Assembly (NCBI GenBank): GCA_024305405.1
Contig: JAKNDB010000105.1
Coordinates: 992,001 to 1,056,000 of the forward strand
Reading direction: 5' to 3'
DNA from: Dirofilaria immitis
Taxonomy: Eukaryota > Nematoda > Chromadorea > Rhabditida > Onchocercidae
DNA length: 64,000 nt
Shown piece by piece: positions 55,887 through 64,000 of the stretch. Made by a program: the position numbers and the translations under genes. Each line of letters starts with the position of its first letter. The first letter of the stretch is position 1. Under the pieces are notes generated by a model. It was given only the letters and a program-made list of their open reading frames with translations, was not told the DNA's origin and ran no database searches.

Positions 55887-58289
55887 ATGTCTACGTAAGT
55901 TTTCACAGCTAGGCGAACTTCTAGAACGATGAATTCAATCTTGGTTCATGGTTCTAATCTAGGTTTTTCTAGCTCTAAAATAACACAGTTCTGTTTGATG
56001 CTGAAAACACTGAATTTTCCAAAACAATTGAAAACCTTGAAAACATTTCTTCCTCTTGACCTTCGATATCAATAAACAGGTAATTTAAAAGTAACAAATC
56101 AGTTGATAAGCATGCTTCTAAAAACAATTTAACATCATACATTTCTAATGAAGTAGTTGTAAAAAGATCTCATATTTTTCAATTTTCCACTTTGCAGTTT
56201 GCAACCTTCAGAAGAAAAAGAAGCGCATGAGGAAGTGATTATTGAAACAAATAATGAAGGTTTGGGAATGCGTGTCGACGACACTTTACATGTTATTGAT
56301 ATAACCAAACAAGGTCCCTGTGATGGTAAATTATTACCTGGGGATCACATTATCCAAGTACATTTTATTTTTGTTTTAAAAAATTGTTAGTTGCATTTTT
56401 CTGAATTTTCAAAATTTATCTGAAAATTTTCAAAATTTATTTATGGTCAAAGAGATTAAAAGAATTCGTTAAAAATTTAACTAATATAATATTTGTTTTT
56501 AGAAACAAAATGAAAGTTTTTTCTTTTTTTTTTTGCAAATGCGATTATAAGAAGCCAACTACAAAACATTTCTTTTGTGATCGCAATTATCACTTTGCAT
56601 AACCTCTCTATCCTTGTTTTTTGCTTTTTGCATCTTGCAATGAAAAGACTGTTAAAATGTTAAAAGGCAAAACGAAAACACTTCGTTTGTGAAAGTATAA
56701 ATGAAATCAATGGAATAATTTAAGATCGGCGACCGCATAGTTCAAACAGTTGATGAAGCTAGAGAAGCAATTGAAGCAGCTGGTGCAACAATTCGAATTG
56801 TGTTTGATCGTGGACTACAAAGTGTAAACTGTTATTACTAATTTATTAAGTCAAAAAGTAATAGAACGAGAAAAAATGAGTAGTAAACTTTTACAGAGTT
56901 ATTTGGGTTATGTTATAGTAAATATGTTGATAGAATTATCAGTGGAGATGCTTTCAGACGACTCAGGATAATATTCCAGAACAGTATGAAAACTTATTTA
57001 AACGTCGCGAAGGTTTCACTTATCATTATGTTCAAATTAATTATATAAAGGGATGTAAATTCGGTCTTGGAATCAAGCATTTTCAAAATAATGTAATCGT
57101 ATCACGTATTGATCCAGGTTCTGTTTTAATAATATTAATTTAAAATATCCGATCAAATATTCCATTTATTTTAAAGTTGTTTATTCCAACGTAATATTTT
57201 GGAATGACATGAAATTTTTAAAAATTAAACTTTTAAAAATTTCATAAAGAAAGAATTTAATTGTGATGTACTGCTGCAATCATCTATTCTTATTTTATAT
57301 TACAATAAGCAAAATAATTTTTCCCCAGTTTTTATAAACCTCTGATATTCAACATGAACATGAATTAATTTTTTTTGAAATTCTTGCACTTAATTACATA
57401 ATATATCTGTAATAGAGAATATACTGCTCGTCTGAAAACAGAAAATGATGAAGCGCAAATATAAATAGAAATAAATTTGGATGATAACTTCTGTTTCAAT
57501 TCTTTCAATATCTTAGGACATAGAAAAACGGAGCTGGATTTAATGTCACTTTCAGGTTCGTTGGCAGCACAATCACTTCAAGAAAAAGATCACATCATTG
57601 ATATCAATGGTATAAAAGTGACTGATAAAGAAATTGCAAGAAGTTTGCTTGTCCGAGCTCTTAAGGTTTGATTTCTGGTAATTCACAGATTGGATGTAGA
57701 ATTTTAGAAATTATAAATATTGTATATTTACTGAGATATTGGCATCCCATATAACTCATTTGCGTGAAAACTTGGCTCTTAAATGAATTAGTATTGAGAA
57801 GTGAAACAAACGCTGTGCCTTATGCTTCTATTTCAGAAGAAAAATTTTGTCAGCATGTGCATTGAACGTCCGGTATCGGCGAAAGCGAGGGACTGGGCGG
57901 ATGATGCCATTAATGCATCTCGAATGCAACCTCCATCAGTTGCCATGGCATCCGATGTTCGAGAAATAGCAGCCCGTCAGAAGCAGAAAATGATGGAAAC
58001 GGCAGAAACTAAGAAGGTTAAATTTAAATAATTAGCTTGTTTCCTTTTAAGAAACGCGAACAACTGATGTTTTCATTTTAGAAAAAGAATTTTGTTTGTA
58101 TGTACACTGAATGCAAGGCAATTCAAATTAATTTTTAAACTTTATTAGTTTTTATTGTAATCCACTTACTGTCGAATGAATTTTTTATATCTCAAGCCTG
58201 GCATAATGAGGAAAATTAGCGGTAAAGGAGGATCCGATCATGCCAAAATTGTAAAAATTGCAACAGATGAAAGACAAGACGTAAGCTAA
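55887..58289 (+). CDS. Protein with two PDZ domains
   Basis: Seven exons splice in phase: 55887-55894, 56198-56357, 56725 to about 56822, 56980-57117, 57556-57665, 57837-58016 and 58197-58289. The eight-base first exon (ATGTCTAC before a GTAAGT donor) gives MSTLQPSEEKEAHEEV. PDZ1: EGLGMRVDDTLHVIDITKQG, then CDGKLLPGDHIIQ, IGDRIVQTVDEAREAIEAAG and IRIVFD. PDZ2: KFGLGIKHFQNNVIVSRIDP, GSLAAQSLQEKDHIIDINGI, VTDKEIARSLLVRAL and FVSMCIERP. The C-terminal tail is Ala/Lys-rich (IAARQKQKMMETAETKK), then PGIMRKISGKGGS. The carboxylate-binding loops are GLGM and GLGI. Such proteins bind C-terminal peptides and scaffold complexes; the partner is unknown. No frameshift is needed. I do not place it in a named family. 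Confidence 0.8.
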
Positions 58290-59975
58290 AAAAGATTTAT
58301 TAAAATTTGATCAAACAATCCATTACTTCGAAACTACGATTCAAAAACTTAGTTGATTTTGAATATTATCAGCAAATTTAAGATTCAACAAACGTACATA
58401 TGTACAAGAAGCGGTAAATAATAATAGCAGGAAGATTTATCGAAAAACAAAAAAAAAAGAGAAAAATAGTTGCATGATATTTATTATTTCAAGTAGTTTC
58501 AGAATAAATAAATTAAATATAATGATATATGAATGAAATTAAATGAAATAAAAGATCTGATTTCTCAATGTTATTTTCTTATAATTTTTTCAATTATTTC
58601 TCAGGGTTTATCCTGAAATTAATTATTTTTGAAGATATGTTGCAGATAATAATAGGAAGTGATAATGAAGGAAAACAATTGAGACGTGTGAAAGAGTGAT
58701 CAAATGTTTTGATTCGCATAGTCACAATTTTGATTTTGCAAATTAAATTTGATAGATTTGTGAATATTTTATAACAAATTTATTTGATCGAGAAATGGTA
58801 GTGGTATTTATCACCATTTTTTTAAGTTGTTCTGAATACTTTCTCAATTTTCATCATATTTCATGGCATAGAGAAGAACAAAAACAATTTGGAAAGTGAC
58901 AAGAGATAAAAAGAGAAATAGGAATAGTAGGCATAGCTTGTGAAAGAGAGAGAATATTAACTGAGAACTGTAAATTTATCTTACATTTCATCGCTCCCTT
59001 ATCTTTCTTCTTCAATAATTATCTTCGGGATATTGACGTAAACATTCCATCAATTTATAGCATTGTATAAATATATTCAATGCACAAAAGTAGAGCAGTA
59101 TAATACTGACAAAGAAAGATACTATCTGCAATTTTTCTTCAGTTTTTCCAATGAAAAGATTTAGAATGGCTAAATGTGCAATAATTTATGATGACATACA
59201 AATAGGATTTATAATGTTTCTAACAGATTATTTAAAATAAATACATCACCGTGATAGTTTGTGGTAAATTGGTTTCCATTTTTCTGAGACGTGGAAGTAC
59301 GAATAAAAAAAACAGTTGCACCAGATCGCTTGGATTTATCATTTCTATCATAAACAAGTTAAATCGATTTTGAAAAGAAATATCCTGCGACTCTTTCGGC
59401 AATTCATCTTTCATCCAATAAAAAAATCATCTTTCAGTTCATCTTTCATCCAATAGAATTCATCTTTCGGCAAGTTGTCTTTCATCCAATAAAAGAAAAA
59501 AGTTAGTGAGAGTTTGTTAACTACATACCAACTTTAGCACAATTTGCAACACGTTAAGCTAACGCAAAGAAAAATTTGTCACATAGCGCAACACAATTTA
59601 TAAAAGATAAGCTTGGTTTATATATTTTAGAATAATTACTTCTTCATTTGGAGAATATTTCATCGATTAATTTAAACTTTACTCGATTCCAAAAATCTTG
59701 AAGGAAAACCAATTCAGATTTCACAATTCATTAATGAATTCTTCATTTCCGCCAGGAAACATTCGTTTACAACTGCAATATTTCCGTTTACAATCTTAAG
59801 ATAGTAATTGATCACTATAATTTTTTTGTTTCGCAACGATGCAATCAATGTGACGAACCATTTTTCAATTCTTTCTCAACATGAGACTAACTATACTTCA
59901 TGTGACGGGAAATAAATTCAACAGTGCAGTTCTCTTCATGCGTTTCATGCGTAAGGTTATTCCTTCATTCTAATA
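58290..59975. other. Intergenic region with short direct repeats
   Basis: No gene seen. The motif CATCTTTCATCCAAT recurs irregularly at about 59405-59495. Confidence 0.45.
59405..59495. repeat. Irregular direct repeats of a CATCTTTCATCCAAT motif
   Basis: Three full or near copies and partial copies (CATCTTTC) lie within about 90 bases, spaced unevenly. Confidence 0.65.
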
Positions 59976-62900
59976 ATGGCGTCTTTGGCGGAAGGTTTAT
60001 TTTACAGTACCGAATATGCCAAAAGTAATCGTGCTGTTTGCAAAGGATGTCATGGCTTAATTGCACAGGTAAATTCAGGTCCAAACTAATAACTGATTTC
60101 TAGAAATGAAGTTGTTTTTATTATGTAACAGCAGTTTATTATTGTGTTATTGAGCTAAAAAAATACATAAATAAGCAATTTGATAGATGAGAGTATTTGA
60201 ATTGGAATACGTATTTTATTTAGTATTTTATTTAGGAGTAAGGTAGTTTTTACAAATTAACATGTTTTAAATTTTATCCACGAAGAATAATCAAGGTGTT
60301 ATTAACGATGTTTTCAGTGATTTGATATGATATGTAAATTATATGGTTTTAGCAGAATCCAAAAGAAAATTCCATGCAAAGTTTTCAGGGCTCGCTTCGC
60401 ATGTCCTTCCGCAAACCGAGTCGTTTTTTTGATGGACTTCAAGACAATTGGTATAATTTCAAAATTCGACATAAAGTTCATTTCTTTGTAGTAAAATTTT
60501 TCACAACTATTTTTTTCCAGGTTCCATTTTACTTGCTTCTGGAAAAAAGTAAAACGAAATAACATAAATGAAGCCTCTGTTCGTGGTATGGAGTTTCTGA
60601 AGTGGAGTGATCAAGAACGGATTCGTAAAAAAATAATTGAAAATCAAGGTTTTATTTAAAATATATTTTTCTTCAAATAAAAGAATTTTGAGGTCTTCTT
60701 TGATAAATGTTTTTATTATTATCTTTTTCTTTAATAAAAGGAATGCATTTAGCGTATTGTTTCAATTATTTTCATTCTTTCATTCGAAAATGATAAGTTT
60801 TTCACTTTCTAATTGCGATATATTTCTTAATTTTAGAGATTTGTTGTGCCTTATAAATTGATAAAATTTTTTTATATTCATGATTAGGGCATTCAATAGA
60901 ACGGATCAAAAAGTTATAAGTGCTATAAGTTAGGAGATAAAAACGTTTTATTTTCATCATTTAGCTGGAGTATATTGTGCAAAAGAGCTTTCTCTTATTC
61001 TAATCGCTGAATATGCTCCAACTGGTCGTAGCAAATGTGTAAATTGCAAAGAAAATATCAGAAAGGTCCTTATAATGCGTAAAAGTTGTTGATTTCTGTC
61101 ATTATTAATATTTAATTATTTCTCAACGTTACATTTTTAAAGATATATTCACGTTAGTGCCAGTTTAATGTTTAGTTCTTTATTTCTGAAGACTTTGAAG
61201 CAGTTGCAGAATACTCTCAGACTTGGGATGAAATCGGCATGGTATCATGTAAGCTGCTTTGAGGAAACGCAACAATATATCATCAGTATTGAAAAGTTCG
61301 TAGCAGATATTGAGATTTCAGCAGTTATCGAATTAAACCAGGAACTTTTGCATCTCTTAAAAAGAGTTTTGTTTCAACTTTTCTAGGAACCTTCAAAATT
61401 AAATTACATTATGTTCCTTTTCCCACAGCTTCTATACTCTTTCAATTATTGTAAAAAGATTTTCAGAACTGTAGGTTTTCAAAATTTGTCGAAATCTGAC
61501 CAAGATCATTTGAAAGCAATGTTTGATAAGCAAATAAAGACCAGCATAAAGAGGAAGTCGGTGGAAGTCGATAGTGTGATAGTCAAAAACGAAAATGGAT
61601 CAACCTGATACAGAAGAGAAGATGAAGCGTCTCCAGGTAATCAGCAAATATTTATCCTCCCAGGAAATAATAGTATTTAAAATAAGTTCTCTTTGCAGCA
61701 TTTAAATTTTTATAGGCACAAGCAAACGAAATTTGGTCAGTGAAGAAAAAATTATCGAAATGCCTGAGTAAAAATGATATTCAGACTTTGCTGCTAGCCA
61801 ATAATCAGGCACTTCCTAAACATGACGGAGTGTCAAAGGTGAATCGATCTTTTATTTTCATCTTTTAGATTATTGAGCACTTTGCCATAATATTTTTGCT
61901 GATAAAATTTCAGTCAGAATAAATCCATTTAACTTTTAAATCTGTCAGTAATCTCATCTGCTCACTTGTTTACTTATTGACTGATTGCTGATAAATCTGG
62001 AATACCGCATTTTCCTAATAATACGCAATACATATGTCTCTCCTTTATTATTGACCATTGATTTTATTCTCTCGAGATGTTTTATGAAAAAACATTTTCA
62101 AAAACGTTTATTGTAGTCGTCGTTGGATCATCTCGTTGATTGTATGGTTTTCGGCTGTCCACTCCCTTGTGAGCAGTGTAAAGGGAGTAATATTGTTTAC
62201 AGGTGAATTCTTCCAAGTTTTTTCTGAAACTTTAGCTATGGAACCTTTTTCTTTGAACTTGATTAGATTTATTTGAATGGGGTAATGGATGTCTCAATTA
62301 TTAAGAATACTTGCATGTTTCTTTCTCATTTGCTTTCTAAATAAATTTCTCCTTCATAAGCCTATAACATTTTCTCTTAATATTCTTTCTTTATGAAATT
62401 GGAATTTATTATTGCATATAGTTTTTATCGTAATAAAATAATAAGACTTCTTACTTTTAAATTAATTGTATTTTACCTCTAAATCATTATTTATAGCACA
62501 TATGATGCCATTATTATTTTAACTAACATTCCAATGAGATATATTTGAATTTATTGTATATGCTGGATTATATTTTCTTTGTTTTACTTTTTTTTCTTTT
62601 TAGCTCATCAGAACGAACTTATGTTTGTTCTGGTTATATTTCCGAATATACTCGGTGTATGTATACATGTCGCAACCCACCACGGAAACCATTTCTTATT
62701 CCTGATAAAGTGAAAAAGAGCATTTCTGAATTTGAAAATTTCGAAGTCAAGGTTTTTAAAATAGATTCATTTATTAGCGACGAAAATCACATTCACATTT
62801 TATTACTGAACCATATTTGATGGTTCCTATTGTCTTTCTATCGTAAAAAAGAAAAAATAAAATTTGCGAAAAAAACGGGAAGCTATTATGAATGACAACC

Positions 62901-64000
62901 CATTGACCTCGATAATTCATCGAGTTTCAGGATCCGAAAAACAGAGAATATAGTGCTCCAGAACATAGGAAGTTAATCAAGTAAGTTTTGTGGGGGTTTT
63001 TTCTATTTCTTTTTTAAGATACAATTCTTGAAGATTAAGATTTTCTTTTAATTTTTCAAATCTATTATTTTTATATCACCACTTTTAAGTGAATAAAATC
63101 TCTTTTGTTTGTTTAATGCCATACTTTTCTCCCAGTAAAAATGATTATATTTTCAGATCAGAATCTTTCAAAGTTTTGGGTCAGAACGTTAGTCAAATGA
63201 GCAGTGAATTTATGAATTATGGAAACGCTGACTCTAGAGGTAAATTCATAAAACGTAATGAATTTTTCTGCTGATAAAAATTTAACCCTGAGTAAGCGGA
63301 ATTAGCAAATACAATTATTTGTATTTCTGTTACGTAGATCTTTGTTTTGGAATGCAGCGACAGATTGTGAAAAACGGAATGATGGTTGATACCAAATGTT
63401 TACTCCAAGAAGTTGTACATGTATGGAAAGACGAAAATGGTTTTTTTTCTTCAAATCTTTTTGAAATTTGAACTAGACAAATAGGCATTTAATGTTTTTT
63501 TTGGCTGTTTAAACTCATCAAACTGTTCGATTAATTATTATTATGTGTTTCTCAAATATCATAAGACTTTCGAAGCAAAACGTTCTGTTATTGTTGCTTT
63601 TGATTGCTTGATATTTTAGTCTACCAATGTACCATGTTTCGGATCTAATTCCAAACATACAAATATATCATCATATTTGGATTGTAGAGTTATATTTTTT
63701 CCCGTATTATATTAAATTATATCAGAATATTTAGACCGGATTTAGTGAAAATTATTTCGAATTTTAAAATTACTTCTTTTTTGATAGGGAAATTTTGGGA
63801 AACAACTTTGGGAAAGGCGGATTTTCAAACTGGAGCGAATTCATTCTATAAATTACAACTACTGAAGCATGATATCAAGCAGAAGTATGTTAGTGTTCAT
63901 TTGTTTTATACTTCATTACTCATAATTCTTTATATTAATTATCCTTTTTAAAATGTCGCAAAGGGATTGTAAAGTATTCTAAGTTCTCTCTTGCGGCTAA
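59976..64000 (+). CDS. parp-1: Poly(ADP-ribose) polymerase 1, N-terminal part (window-truncated)
   Basis: Thirteen exons lie in the window: 59976-60068, 60389-60450, 60521-60648, 60964-61065, 61201 on, 61467-61636, 61716-61838, 62117-62202, 62604-62751, 62931-62979, 63157-63239, 63358-63439 and 63788-63884. The gene runs off the right edge. Zinc finger 1: LFYSTEYAKSNRAVCKGC, FRKPSRFFDG and NWFHFTCFWKK. Zinc finger 2: IAEYAPTGRSKCVNCKENI and WYHVSCFEE. PADR1/zinc finger 3: AQANEIWSVKKKLSKCLSKN, MVFGCPLPCEQCKG, then VCSGYISEYTRC. The last exons reach the WGR domain (HVWKDENGKFWETTLGKADF, then NSFYKLQLL). The fingers bind DNA breaks; the catalytic domain lies beyond the window. Between finger 3 and WGR there is room for only about 70 residues, so no BRCT domain is seen. 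Frame breaks occur near 61590 and before exon 12. Confidence 0.9.

Overview
The window looks like nuclear DNA of a nematode. It is AT-rich, its genes are split into short exons by small GT-AG introns with weak polypyrimidine/TTTCAG acceptors, and it holds a cuticle collagen with the nematode N-terminal domain. Several proteins are closest in my memory to C. elegans MOG-5, IST-1, CNB-1 and PARP-1. A filarial or other clade III parasite is my inference from the base composition; it is not shown by the sequence. Layout: about 1.4-10.4 kb (+) is a decayed nonribosomal peptide synthetase (NRPS) that still shows carrier, condensation and adenylation domains in assembly-line order. 10.4-12.7 kb is decayed sequence that may hold its 3' end. 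12.7-15.4 kb (-) is ist-1 (ESCRT-III associated). 16.2-16.9 kb is a gag scrap of a BEL/Pao-like retroelement. 17.6-24.9 kb (+) is mog-5/DHX8, a spliceosomal DEAH helicase with 21 exons. 27.1-30.0 kb (+) is a GT31 glycosyltransferase. 33.2-33.6 kb is a 57-bp minisatellite. 36.0-39.1 kb (+) is calcineurin B. 41.0-43.7 kb (+) is a non-canonical poly(A)/terminal uridylyl transferase. 46.7-50.2 kb (+) is a SQT-1/ROL-6-type cuticle collagen. 54.0-55.3 kb (+) is a small membrane protein of unknown function. 55.9-58.3 kb (+) is a two-PDZ protein. 60.0 kb to the right edge (+) is parp-1, cut by the window end within an intron after the start of its WGR domain. Two signals matter most. First, the NRPS relic carries nonsense codons inside conserved motifs, lost carrier serines and a large adenylation-domain deletion, so it records loss of a secondary-metabolite assembly line. 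The C. elegans nemamide synthetase (PKS-1/NRPS-1) is the obvious comparison. Second, almost every housekeeping gene here (mog-5, ist-1, GT31, collagen, parp-1) needs single-base corrections, mostly the loss of one base in a homopolymer. This is most easily read as uncorrected assembly error, and it limits how any single frameshift in the window should be interpreted. The genes do not form a functional cluster; it is ordinary mixed nematode gene content with long gene-poor spacers.
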